Shown here: positions 44,175-52,524 of the stretch, piece after piece
Layout of the letters: each line of letters begins with the position of its first letter
Numbering within the stretch: the stretch's first letter is position 1
Source of the DNA: Verrucomicrobiota bacterium
GTDB taxonomy: Bacteria; Verrucomicrobiota; Verrucomicrobiia; Limisphaerales; JAHDYP01
Assembly (NCBI GenBank): GCA_023383055.1
Contig: JAHDYP010000027.1
Coordinates: 1 to 56,393 of the forward strand
DNA length: 56,393 nt
Direction: 5' to 3'
Program-made: the position numbers and the translations under genes
The notes under the pieces: generated by a model
The model's database searches: none
What the model saw: only the letters and a program-made list of their open reading frames with translations
What the model was told of the DNA's origin: nothing

Positions 44175-46478
44175 ATGGCTGAGCGAGCAGTCGGCCTCCG
44201 CATCGTCGCCCGGTCGGCGCCGGTCCTTTTGGGCGCCGCGTTGACGGCGTTGAGCGGGGCGCCGGGTGCGGCGGAGCGGGCATCCTGGGAAGCCGTCGGT
44301 TTGTCCGGTGGCGGCGGTATGTTCACGCCGGCCATATCTCCGGCGAACCCGGCGCTGATGATGATCAACTGCGACATGAGCGCCGCCTACCTGTCCGAAG
44401 ACGGCGGCCGCCATTGGCGCATGGTGCATCACGCGCAACTCCGCAGCGACACGCGCTGCCGGCCGGCCTTTCATCCCACCCAGCCGGACGTGCTGTATGC
44501 CTCTTCCGGCGGGCGGCTCCGCCTCAGTCAGGACCGGGGCCATACCTTCACGGCGCTCGGCGATTTGCGGGACGCGCTGATCGGCGAGATCGCCATCAGC
44601 GCGGACGATCCCGACTTCATGCTCGTCGGCACCAGCCGCGGCCGCTGCGCCCGGTCGCAAGACGCGGGTCGGACCTGGCGGGATTGCGATGGGCCGGTGG
44701 GCCGGCTCATTGCCTTCCACATCGATCGCACCCGGCAAGGGCGGACTTGTTTCGCGGCGACCGACCGCGGCGTCTGGCGTTCCGACGATGCCGGGGAGAG
44801 CTGGGTTGAGCGGACGCGGGGTTTGCCATGGAGGGAGATCCAGGCGTTTGCCGGCGGGTCCGATCCGGCCACCGGCGTGGTGGCGCTTTACTGCGCAATC
44901 CGGAGCAAGGAGGTGAACGGCGCTTTTCAGGGTGGCCTCTACCGTTCGCGCGATCGCGGCGAGACCTGGCAACCGGCGATGGGGTCAGGTCTGAACACCG
45001 ACACCACCCCGGCCGACCAATGGGCTTACGGCGCCATTTCCCAATACCGCCAGCTCCTGACCACCGACGCGCAACCGCTCACGGTCTACGCGTTGAACAC
45101 CAGTACCGGGTTTCATCCGCCCCACAGCGACACGGTTTATCGCAGCGACGACGCCGGCGAGTCCTGGCGTGCCACCTACTTCCAGGATCCGCGCTTCCCG
45201 CGGTTCAACGTCGCGCACGACTACGTCACCGCCGCCACCGGCAAGTGTTTCAAGGGCGGGGAAACGCCGTTCGGCGTCGCGATCTGCAACTCGGATCCGA
45301 ACCGGGTGCTGCTGGTGCGCAACGAGCCGCACGTCACGCACGACGGCGGCGGCACCTGGTTTGTCGGCAGCACCTACCCCGCCTCGAGTTTGCCGCCCGG
45401 TCCCGACACGGCCTGGGTCTGCAACGGCCTCGTGGTCACGACCACCTGGCACTACTACATCGATCCGCACGACGCAAACCGCCACTACATCGCCTACACC
45501 GATATCGGCTTCTCCCGGTCCCTCGACTGCGGGCAGACCTGGCGCTGGTGGAACCAGCACACCTGGGCGCCCTGGCGTAACACCTGTTACGAACTGGCCT
45601 TCGATCCCGAAACACCCGGAATCATCTGGGGCGCCTTCTCCGATATCCATGACATTCCGAACGACAACATCATCTCCGAACGCCACGGCCACCGCGGCCC
45701 CGGCGGCGTCGCCGTCTCGCGCGATTTCGGCGCCTCATGGCAGGCCGAAGCGCGGGGCCTTCCGGCAAAACCGGTGACCTCCATCGTCCTCGATCCCTCG
45801 AGCGGCAAAGGCGCGCGGACGCTTTACGCGGGGGTCTTCGATGCCGGCGTCTTCAAGTCCACGGACGACGGCCGGAACTGGACGCTGAAGCGGCGCGGGC
45901 TCGGACACCCCGACAACCTGCGGGTTCATCGCGTGATCCTGCACGCGGATGGAACGCTCTTCGCCGGCATCTGCGCCAGGCGACCGGCCGCCGGCGCGCC
46001 CTTGCTGAGCCAGGGCGTCGGCCTCTACCGTTCCCGCGATGGGGCCGAATCCTGGGAACCGATCAACGCCTCGCAACCGCTGCGCTATATCAAGGATTTC
46101 TCCGTCCACCCGCGTGACAGCGCGCGCATCCTTCTGGGTGCATGCGACGCCGGTGGGGGCGACCTGTCGGGCGGCCTTTATTTGACCGAAGACAGTGGAG
46201 CATCGTGGCGCCGCATCGGGCGGCAGGGCCCGCAGACCTTCGGCGGCTACTTCCATCCGCGGCGTGAAGGCTGGATCTACATGACCCTTACCGAAGGTGC
46301 GCCCGGCGCGGGGCTCTGGCTCTCACGTGACCATGGCCGCACCTGGGAGGCCTTTGACGGATTGCCCTTCGCGAACATCCAGCGGGTCGAGTTCGATCCG
46401 CGCGACGACGCGCGTCTTCGCGTCACCACTTTTGGCGGCAGCGTCTGGCGCGGACCGGTCGTTCCGGGCGAGCGATGA
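44175..46478 (+). CDS. Secreted BNR/sortilin-like repeat protein
   Basis: A 767-residue protein with a likely signal peptide (about 1-32, ending SGAPGAAE). The mature part is a run of BNR/Asp-box repeats of the form S-x-D-x-G-x-x-W: LSEDGGRHWR, SDDAGESWVERT, SRDRGETWQP, SDDAGESWRAT, STDDGRNWT, TEDSGASWRR and SRDHGRTWEAF. Such repeats build beta-propellers as in sortilin, sialidases and GH74 xyloglucanases. No catalytic pair can be assigned with confidence. It is most likely an extracellular glycan-binding or hydrolysing protein. It follows hflX after 26 bases, but its function suggests its own promoter. Confidence 0.82.
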   Translation: MAERAVGLRIVARSAPVLLGAALTALSGAPGAAERASWEAVGLSGGGGMFTPAISPANPALMMINCDMSAAYLSEDGGRHWRMVHHAQLRSDTRCRPAFHPTQPDVLYASSGGRLRLSQDRGHTFTALGDLRDALIGEIAISADDPDFMLVGTSRGRCARSQDAGRTWRDCDGPVGRLIAFHIDRTRQGRTCFAATDRGVWRSDDAGESWVERTRGLPWREIQAFAGGSDPATGVVALYCAIRSKEVNGAFQGGLYRSRDRGETWQPAMGSGLNTDTTPADQWAYGAISQYRQLLTTDAQPLTVYALNTSTGFHPPHSDTVYRSDDAGESWRATYFQDPRFPRFNVAHDYVTAATGKCFKGGETPFGVAICNSDPNRVLLVRNEPHVTHDGGGTWFVGSTYPASSLPPGPDTAWVCNGLVVTTTWHYYIDPHDANRHYIAYTDIGFSRSLDCGQTWRWWNQHTWAPWRNTCYELAFDPETPGIIWGAFSDIHDIPNDNIISERHGHRGPGGVAVSRDFGASWQAEARGLPAKPVTSIVLDPSSGKGARTLYAGVFDAGVFKSTDDGRNWTLKRRGLGHPDNLRVHRVILHADGTLFAGICARRPAAGAPLLSQGVGLYRSRDGAESWEPINASQPLRYIKDFSVHPRDSARILLGACDAGGGDLSGGLYLTEDSGASWRRIGRQGPQTFGGYFHPRREGWIYMTLTEGAPGAGLWLSRDHGRTWEAFDGLPFANIQRVEFDPRDDARLRVTTFGGSVWRGPVVPGER

Positions 46479-46506
46479 CCGGAGAAGTCGGTGGGCGCGG
46501 CGGCGG

Positions 46507-46914
46507 TCAGCCGTGCGCGGCGGCGGCTTCCGGTTCAATCAACACGTCGCGCACCACGTCGGGCTTTACCGGGTCGTGCGGCCAGCTGTTGAACGACACA
46601 ATCACCCCGGTCTCCGTCCCGGTGTTCAGGATGGCGTGCGAGACCCGCGGCGGAAGGGTGAAACGCCAGACCTCACGCGCGGCGACCGGATAATCCCGGA
46701 TCCCCCGCGGATCCTTGATCCGGACGAGGGCGGGTCCCATGACGCTCATGATCTCGGTGCCGTGCTCGTGGTAATGATTGCCGCGCACGCCGCCGGGCCG
46801 GGTGTAGACCACGTGCGCGTTCTTTTGCGCGGGCATTTCGGTGGCGGTGATCGGTTCATAGACGATGCCGCGGGCGTCTGCCGCCAGCCGCAAGGGATGA
46901 ATTTCGAGGTCCAT
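46507..46914 (-). CDS. Cupin-domain protein (sugar-modifying type)
   Basis: 135 residues from the ATG at 46914, where the homology begins (MDLEIHPLRL). It is a single cupin barrel with VVYTRPGGVRGNHYHEHGTE as the first metal motif and LPPRVSHAILNTGTE as the second. The wording resembles the cupin tails of CapF-like nucleotide-sugar enzymes and other polysaccharide-biosynthesis cupins, so a role in sugar modification or binding is possible. No sugar-nucleotide genes are nearby. It converges with the BNR-repeat gene and is divergent from the ubiquitin-like operon, with 234 bases between. Confidence 0.78.
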   Translation of the reverse strand: MDLEIHPLRLAADARGIVYEPITATEMPAQKNAHVVYTRPGGVRGNHYHEHGTEIMSVMGPALVRIKDPRGIRDYPVAAREVWRFTLPPRVSHAILNTGTETGVIVSFNSWPHDPVKPDVVRDVLIEPEAAAAHG

Positions 46915-47148
46915 GCGACTTGAATCATGCGGCGGACCGCGGCGTTGTGCCATCCCATTCTATGCGACTTCTTGCGCTTCGCGGTTCGATCCGAGGCGCG
47001 GGTGAACGGCAGCCATTTTCGCCTTGATCGCACCTGGTGGCTTGTGCAGTCTCCCGCCATACCCAAACGCGACAATCCCTGGCCTTCTCATGGAGAACCG
47101 TGGCCGCTGGCGAAGGGAGAAGCGCCGTAGTGCGATGGTGACCATGCT

Positions 47149-47547
47149 ATGAACTGCAAGAACCACCCCGCCGTGCTGGCGACGGACCGTTGCGCCGGTT
47201 GTGCCGAATCCTTCTGTGGCGATTGCCTGGTATCGATCCAGGGCCGGAGATACTGTGGTTCCTGCAAAGTGATGGCCTTGAACGGGCAACCGGTGGTGGC
47301 GCGGGAGGCCACGATTCCCTGCAAGGAAGCCAATGAAGCCCTGACTTACGCCATCATTGGGATCTTCTGCTTTGGCATCATTCTGGAACCGATCGCCTTG
47401 GTGAAAGCGTCCAAGGCGAAAAAGATGATCGCCATGAATCCGCAACTGGCCGGCTCGGGCAAAGCCACGGCGGCGGTGATCATTGCGACTGTGGCGCTGC
47501 TGCTTTGGATCATTGGCATCCTCGTGCGAGTCACCCAGGCGGCTTAA
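47149..47547 (+). CDS. B-box-like zinc-finger membrane protein (first gene of the Ubl operon)
   Basis: 132 residues. The N-terminal 40 residues form a B-box-like zinc finger with Cys/His at positions 3, 6, 15, 18, 23, 26, 36 and 39 (NCKNHPAVLATDRCAGC, FCGDCLV, YCGSC). B-boxes in eukaryotes usually accompany RING domains in ubiquitin ligases. Two transmembrane helices follow (about 65-86 and 107-127). The cytosolic finger is therefore held at the membrane. The next gene begins 15 bases downstream and carries the same kind of finger. A scaffold role in the ubiquitin-like system is inferred from the operon. Confidence 0.8.
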   Translation: MNCKNHPAVLATDRCAGCAESFCGDCLVSIQGRRYCGSCKVMALNGQPVVAREATIPCKEANEALTYAIIGIFCFGIILEPIALVKASKAKKMIAMNPQLAGSGKATAAVIIATVALLLWIIGILVRVTQAA

Positions 47548-47562
47548 CCACGGAGCCACACG

Positions 47563-48168
47563 ATGGAATTGTTCTGTCCCGAGTGCCGGGGGCGACTGAA
47601 ACTGCTGGACAACCAGACGGCGCATTGCTCCATCCACGGCGGTCACTTCCAGGTGCTCTACGCGCGCGGAGCGACCCAGGATCCGCCGGTGCTCGAGACG
47701 CCAGTGGCGATGCCCGCCGGGGCGCATTGTGTGCAGCATCCGCGTCTGGCGGCGACCGCCCAGTGCGTGCTGTGCGGGGCTTTCATGTGTGCCACCTGCG
47801 ATTTCGCGACCTCCGACGGGCAGCATGTCTGTCCCGCCTGCGTCATCTCCTCGCGCGAGGAGATGAGCCCGCGCCGTCGCCGGGCGCTGGGCTGGTCCTA
47901 CGCTTGCGCGGGCGGGGCCACGCTGCTGATGGCCGTTATCTTGAGTGGGGTAATGGCGAGTCTGGTGGAGACCGAGGAGGGCCAGATGCTGGTGGGAGTC
48001 CTGTTTCTGCTGGTGGTTGGCGGTCCTTCGATTGCGGGTCTCTCGCTGGCGGCGGCGGCCCGGTCCCGCCAGGCGAGGAATCCGCTGGCGCTATGGATTG
48101 CGTTGGCCTGGAATGCGGCTTTGCTGGGGGTTTTTCTGTTATTGTGTTTGATCGGGAGCATGAGCTAG
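47563..48168 (+). CDS. Zinc-ribbon and B-box-like membrane protein
   Basis: 201 residues with two zinc modules and then three predicted membrane helices. The first module has FCPEC and a later HCSIHGGHF (C5, C8, C22, H25). The second is B-box-like: CVQHPRLAATAQCVLC, MCATCDF and HVCPAC. Helices lie near 112-133, 141-162 and 175-197. It is the larger sister of the preceding protein, perhaps by duplication plus gain of the N-terminal ribbon. Two bases separate its stop from the next start, so translation is likely coupled. Confidence 0.8.
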   Translation: MELFCPECRGRLKLLDNQTAHCSIHGGHFQVLYARGATQDPPVLETPVAMPAGAHCVQHPRLAATAQCVLCGAFMCATCDFATSDGQHVCPACVISSREEMSPRRRRALGWSYACAGGATLLMAVILSGVMASLVETEEGQMLVGVLFLLVVGGPSIAGLSLAAAARSRQARNPLALWIALAWNAALLGVFLLLCLIGSMS

Positions 48169-48170
48169 CC

Positions 48171-48491
48171 ATGGCCTTGAAGATCAAAGCCAGCAGCCTG
48201 CTGGCAAATCACTACCTGATCGTGCGGCCTGACACCGTGATCTTCCGCGAGACCGCGTTCTTCGGGGGAACCCGGAGCTTCCTCTTCAACCAGATCGAAG
48301 CGGTGTTGCTCTCGCCGGACCACAAGCTCTCATTCCAGGTCGGGAAAGAGGTTTTCACCATTCCTACGAAGCCGAACAAGGCGAAGCATCAGACGGCGAT
48401 TGCCGCCCTGGTGCGGGAAGTCAAACGGGCAAATGCCGCCTGGGAAATGGCCCCCCCGTCGGCCGTGGCCCCGAATCCCCCGGAGGGATGA
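48171..48491 (+). CDS. Small PH-like domain protein of the Ubl operon
   Basis: 106 residues, soluble. The middle part (YLIVRPDTVIFRETAFFGG, FLFNQIEAVLLSPDHKLSF and FTIPTKPNKAKHQTAIAAL) has the strand pattern and final helix of a bacterial PH-like domain. The last 15 residues are a Pro-rich tail. I recognise no exact family. In an operon of membrane proteins it may bind lipid or a partner. It starts two bases after the previous stop, and the ubiquitin-like gene begins 24 bases downstream. Confidence 0.7.
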   Translation: MALKIKASSLLANHYLIVRPDTVIFRETAFFGGTRSFLFNQIEAVLLSPDHKLSFQVGKEVFTIPTKPNKAKHQTAIAALVREVKRANAAWEMAPPSAVAPNPPEG

Positions 48492-48515
48492 CCCTCCCCG
48501 AACTGGATTGCACCC

Positions 48516-48818
48516 ATGGGTATGCTGCGGCTCAGAGTATCCGATATCTCCGGCAGCCGGGTGAGCGAGGTCGAAGCACCCGACGACGTGCCCCTCAACC
48601 GCATCCTGGTCGTGCTGATCGAACGGATGAACCTCCCGTTGAACAGCCCCGACGGCCAGTTGATGAGCTATAAGCTGCATCACCGGCGCACCGGCCGGCA
48701 GTTGCTCGATAACCAGACCCTCGCGGCCTCCGGCGTTTACGACGGCGATGAATTGCGGCTGCAGCCGGAAATCACCGCCGGCCGGCCCGCGCCACCTCGG
48801 TGCCCTGGGAGCCCATGA
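48516..48818 (+). CDS. YukD-like ubiquitin-fold modifier protein
   Basis: 100 residues with a beta-grasp pattern like YukD/EsaB: MLRLRVSDISGSRVSEVEA (hairpin), VPLNRILVVLIERMNL (helix), LMSYKLHHRRTGRQLLDNQT and SGVYDGDELRLQPE (last strand). After the fold the chain reads ITAGRPAPPRCPGSP, so it does not end in Gly-Gly. A single Gly after the last strand could become the C-terminus if a protease removes the tail. The stop overlaps the E1-like start as ATGA. By family and position this is the candidate ubiquitin-like modifier of the operon, though direct conjugation is unproven. Confidence 0.85.
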   Translation: MGMLRLRVSDISGSRVSEVEAPDDVPLNRILVVLIERMNLPLNSPDGQLMSYKLHHRRTGRQLLDNQTLAASGVYDGDELRLQPEITAGRPAPPRCPGSP

Positions 48819-50020
48819 AGCCTCCGGTTCCTGAAGCTCCCATACGGTTGCACGAAGGCCGGTTTGCCCGGCTCGAAGCGATCGAATGGTGGGATCAGGA
48901 CTTGATCTCGAGAACGCGCGTGCTGCTGGTCGGGGCCGGCGCGTTGGGGAATGAAATATTGAAGAACCTGGCGCTGCTGGGGGTCGGCCAGGTCGCAGTC
49001 GTGGATCTGGATCGCGTCGAACGTAGCAATCTGAGCCGTTCCGTGCTGTATCGCGAGGCCGATGAGGGCCAGCCCAAAGCCGAATGCGCCGCCCGCGCGG
49101 CCCGCCAGCTTTACCCGGGGATGCGGGTGATCGCGAAGGTGGGCAATGTGCTGGCCGAGGTGGGTTTGGGCTACTTCCGTTGGGCGGACGTGGTATTGGG
49201 CGCCCTGGACAACCGGGAAGCCCGCGTCTTCGTCAACAGCGTCTGCGCGCGGGTGGGTCGTCCCTGGTTCGACGGCGGCATTGAGGTGCTGCAGGGCGTG
49301 GTGCGGGGGTTCGCGCCGCCGGCCACCGCCTGTTACGAATGCACCATGAGCGCCGTGGATTGGGAGCTGCTCAACCAGCGTCGTTCCTGTTCCCTGCTGG
49401 CCCGGCGGGCCTCGGGGCAACGCGGTGTGCCCACTACTCCCACGACCGCTTCGGTGATCGGCGCGTTGCAGGTCCAGGAGTTGGTCAAACACCGTCATGG
49501 GCTGAAGTCGCTGCTCGGCCAGGGTTACGTGTTCGAAGGCCTCGAACACGCCTCGACGCGAGTGGATTACCCCATCGCCCCCGATTGCGTGTGGCACGAG
49601 CCGCCCGCGCCGATTGTGGCGCTGCCCGCCCGCGCCTCCGGCACACCGTTGCGGGTCCTGCGCGAAGAGGCTCTTCGCCACCTGGGCCAGGTGGAGGCCT
49701 TCGATTTCTCACGCGAGGTGGTGGAACGCCTTGAGTGCACCCGTTGCGGCCGATCGGCCCCGGTGTGGCGCCCGGCCGAAGCCATCCAGCCCGACCAATT
49801 GATCTGCCCCGGTTGCCAATCCGAGTGCGCCCCGGTTTTCCGGAGTTCGATCGCCGGGGAGAGCGCGTTGCTCGAACGGACCGCGGCGGAGCTTGGACTG
49901 CCTGCCTGGGATATTCTCTGGGCTCGTCAAGGTTCAGCTCGGATCGGCCTCGAGCTGGCCGGCGACAATCCGTTTGACGAGGGAACCCAGACGGCACCCG
50001 CGCCAGGCCAATTGGTATGA
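48815..50020 (+). CDS. E1-like ThiF/UBA-family adenylating enzyme with zinc ribbon
   Basis: 401 residues from the ATG in the ATGA overlap (an in-frame GTG lies at 48800). The nucleotide-binding motif is VLLVGAGALGNEI (GAGALG at 40-45), followed by VVDLDRVERSNLSRS with the ATP-contacting Asp and Arg. CYEC at 173-176 is followed by a candidate catalytic C192 in QRRSCSLLAR, and PTTPTTASVIGALQVQE is the crossover segment of this group. The C-terminal 100 residues add a zinc ribbon (C308, C311, C331, C334). It should adenylate the C-terminus of the neighbouring ubiquitin-like protein and may form a thioester. It ends in an ATGA overlap with the JAB gene. Confidence 0.92.
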   Translation: MKPPVPEAPIRLHEGRFARLEAIEWWDQDLISRTRVLLVGAGALGNEILKNLALLGVGQVAVVDLDRVERSNLSRSVLYREADEGQPKAECAARAARQLYPGMRVIAKVGNVLAEVGLGYFRWADVVLGALDNREARVFVNSVCARVGRPWFDGGIEVLQGVVRGFAPPATACYECTMSAVDWELLNQRRSCSLLARRASGQRGVPTTPTTASVIGALQVQELVKHRHGLKSLLGQGYVFEGLEHASTRVDYPIAPDCVWHEPPAPIVALPARASGTPLRVLREEALRHLGQVEAFDFSREVVERLECTRCGRSAPVWRPAEAIQPDQLICPGCQSECAPVFRSSIAGESALLERTAAELGLPAWDILWARQGSARIGLELAGDNPFDEGTQTAPAPGQLV

Positions 50021-51141
50021 GCAAATTCAAGCAGCGAAATCGGCAGTCCGACGACGCCTCACACCTGTTGCGGCCGGCTGACACCGGTGCGGCGGCAGCG
50101 CGGGAATCGATCGAAGTCAGGGAGCTGAATCCGGCGCCCAAGGCGGTCTGGCGCCCTTTTCCCGGCCCGCGAGGCGCCGTGGCCGGCTTGCGGGTGGCGT
50201 TCGAGCGGACGGCCTATGCCGAACTGACCGCGCATGCCCGCGAATCCCTGGACGCGGAAGTGTGCGGGGTGCTGGCTGGCCGGCTTTGCGAAGATGACGA
50301 GGGTCATTTCCTGCACGTCGAGGCGGCGATACGCGGCACGGCGACCGCTCAGGGCAGCACGCACGTCACCTTTACCCAGGCCACGTGGAACGTCATCCAC
50401 GCCGTCCTCGAGCGGGATTACCCCAAACTGCGGATGGTCGGGTGGTACCACACGCATCCGGGATTTGGGGTCGAGTTCTCGGAGATGGATCGGTTCATTC
50501 AGAAGCATTTCTTTCCGGATCCCGCCCAGATCGCCCTGGTGACCGATCCGGTCAACGGAGCTGTCGCGTTGTGCCGCAACTCTCCCCAAGGGATCGAGTA
50601 TCTGGAACGTTTCTGGGTCGACGGCCGCGAACAGCCATGCCAGTCGCCGCCAAAGTCACAGGGTGGAACCTCACACCGCGACGGCGGTGCCGAGGCCTCG
50701 GACCCAACGCGGGTTGCCCTCCAGGCGCTCGATGCCCGGATCAGCCAGCTGATCCAGGCGGTGGACGAACAGCGGGCTTCCTTCCACCGGTTTCTGTTCG
50801 TAATCGGCATGGTCGCCTGCCTGGGGATCATCGCCGCCGCCGGTTACACGATCTATCGCCAGGTCACCGCGCGCCTGGAACCACCGCGCCTCAACGCGTT
50901 TGTTCCCGTCCCGGTGCGAGTGGGCGACCGCACGGTGATGTTGGGCGTCGGCGTCGTGGAATGGGATGTCCCCGACGAGCTCAACGCCCTGCTGCTGCAA
51001 CTGGAGCAGCTCAAGGCCGAAGCCGCCGCCAACGCCGAGCGCCAGGCGGACCCTGCGAATGCCGCCCCCGACCGCGCCAGGACCGAGCCCGGCCACGCCG
51101 TCACCAATTCCCCACCTCCATTGAAGCGAGATGTCCCCTGA
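50017..51141 (+). CDS. Membrane-anchored JAB/MPN (JAMM) metalloprotease
   Basis: 374 residues. The JAMM zinc site is complete: E81 in DAEVCGVLAG, H145 and H147 in WYHTHPGFG, S155 and D158 in FSEMD. JAB proteins of bacterial ubiquitin-like operons trim the modifier or remove it from targets. The domain spans about 58-205. A linker and short coiled segment (ALDARISQLIQAVDEQ) lead to one transmembrane helix (259-281) and an 85-residue outer part ending in a low-complexity tail. Membrane anchoring is unusual for this family. It overlaps the E1-like gene by four bases and the FHA gene by eleven. Confidence 0.92.
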   Translation: MSKFKQRNRQSDDASHLLRPADTGAAAARESIEVRELNPAPKAVWRPFPGPRGAVAGLRVAFERTAYAELTAHARESLDAEVCGVLAGRLCEDDEGHFLHVEAAIRGTATAQGSTHVTFTQATWNVIHAVLERDYPKLRMVGWYHTHPGFGVEFSEMDRFIQKHFFPDPAQIALVTDPVNGAVALCRNSPQGIEYLERFWVDGREQPCQSPPKSQGGTSHRDGGAEASDPTRVALQALDARISQLIQAVDEQRASFHRFLFVIGMVACLGIIAAAGYTIYRQVTARLEPPRLNAFVPVPVRVGDRTVMLGVGVVEWDVPDELNALLLQLEQLKAEAAANAERQADPANAAPDRARTEPGHAVTNSPPPLKRDVP

Positions 51142-52519
51142 CGACCCCATCATTCGGATTACCGCGGAAGAGGCGAACAGCCCGCACGTGGACGATCTGC
51201 TCAAGCGGCAGATGAGTCTGCGCGGCGAGCCCGGCGTCACGCGCGATCGCGGTCGCAAGTGGTATTACCAGAACTGGCTCGTCTTGATGTGCGCCGGCAG
51301 TCTGGGAGCCATCGTGGCCTGGGCGATACTCGAGCCTTACCTGGAGGATTTGATCTATTTTCAAGGCGCCGTTACGGCGGTCGATCCGGAGGACAAGCTC
51401 CCGCGGCGTCTGGCGGAGGCCAACCGAATTCTCGAACTGCGAACGCAGACCCGGGGTTCCCTCGTGATCCGGGACGAGCAGATTCATCTGGTGGCCGGCG
51501 CCCGCGAACTGTTCCCGGACGGCACACTGGAACGGTTGGATCCGGAGAGCCTGGAACCTGGGGAAACCGTCGGGGTCTACGTCGAACACCACCCCGGCTG
51601 GGAACAGGATGTGACGCTGGGTTATTACGTCGTGCGATCCCCGCCTCCGGAACCGCCGGGGCGGGCGGACTTGACGCTGGCGCGGCTATCGAGTCGTTCC
51701 GAAGCGGCGTCGCTCCTGTACTTTGCCGTGGTGGCCGGCATGGTGGGATTGTTCATCGGCGCCGGGGATGGCCTGGTGTGTCGATTGCCCCGGCGGGCTG
51801 TGGTATGTGGCCTGGTGGGACTGGTTGTCGGGTTGGTGGGCGGTTTGGTCTCGAGCATGGTGGCGGGGGTGATTTACACGCCGTTGAACGAGCTGGCGAT
51901 GCGGCAGTCGGACGAGATCTTCGGATCGCTCAGCACGTTCGGATTCCTGATCCAAATGATCGGACGCTCGCTGGCCTGGTGCGTCGCCGGCATGGCCATG
52001 GGCCTCGGCCAGGGGATCGCGCTCCGCTCCCGGCGGCTGCTGGTTTACGGTCTGCTGGGCGGCGTCCTGGGCGGCCTGCTGGGTGGTTTGTTGTTCGATC
52101 CGATCGACCTGATCCTGCTGGGGAACGACAAGCCGAGCGCCCACTGGAGCCGCCTGGTCGGCCTGGCGGTGATTGGCGCCAGCGTCGGTGCCTTGATCGG
52201 CGTGGTCGAATTGCTCGCCCGCGACGCCTGGCTGCGCATGACTCAAGGGCCGCTCACCGGCAAGGAGTTCCTGCTCTTCAAGGACGTGATGAGTGTGGGC
52301 GCTTCGCCCCGCTGCGACCTTTATTTGTTCAACGACCCGCAGGTGGCCGAGCAACACGCGGTGATTCGCGCCATCGGAGAGGAGTGCGAAATCGAAGCGC
52401 GACCGCAGGCGGGCCCGCTGCTGTTGAACAACCGCCCCGTGCGGCGCGCCCGTTTGCGGCACGGTGACAATGTGACGCTTGGCAACACCAGCTTCGTGTT
52501 TCAACAGCGCAAGGGCTGA
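51131..52519 (+). CDS. Polytopic membrane protein with C-terminal FHA domain
   Basis: 462 residues. A short cytosolic N-terminus is followed by a membrane helix (about 48-68), an outer domain of about 120 residues, then several hydrophobic segments from about 195 to 375, rich in Gly zipper-like stretches (GLVGLVVGLVGGLVSS, LLGGVLGGLLGGLL). The C-terminal 87 residues form an FHA domain: FLLFKDVMSVGASPRCDLYL, QVAEQHAVIR with the S/H pair region, LLLNNRPVRRARLRHGDNV and the final strand TSFVFQQ. FHA domains bind phosphothreonine, so this protein may link Ser/Thr kinase signals to the ubiquitin-like machinery. It starts inside the JAB gene. Confidence 0.88.
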   Translation: MSPDDPIIRITAEEANSPHVDDLLKRQMSLRGEPGVTRDRGRKWYYQNWLVLMCAGSLGAIVAWAILEPYLEDLIYFQGAVTAVDPEDKLPRRLAEANRILELRTQTRGSLVIRDEQIHLVAGARELFPDGTLERLDPESLEPGETVGVYVEHHPGWEQDVTLGYYVVRSPPPEPPGRADLTLARLSSRSEAASLLYFAVVAGMVGLFIGAGDGLVCRLPRRAVVCGLVGLVVGLVGGLVSSMVAGVIYTPLNELAMRQSDEIFGSLSTFGFLIQMIGRSLAWCVAGMAMGLGQGIALRSRRLLVYGLLGGVLGGLLGGLLFDPIDLILLGNDKPSAHWSRLVGLAVIGASVGALIGVVELLARDAWLRMTQGPLTGKEFLLFKDVMSVGASPRCDLYLFNDPQVAEQHAVIRAIGEECEIEARPQAGPLLLNNRPVRRARLRHGDNVTLGNTSFVFQQRKG

Positions 52520-52524
52520 TCCCC

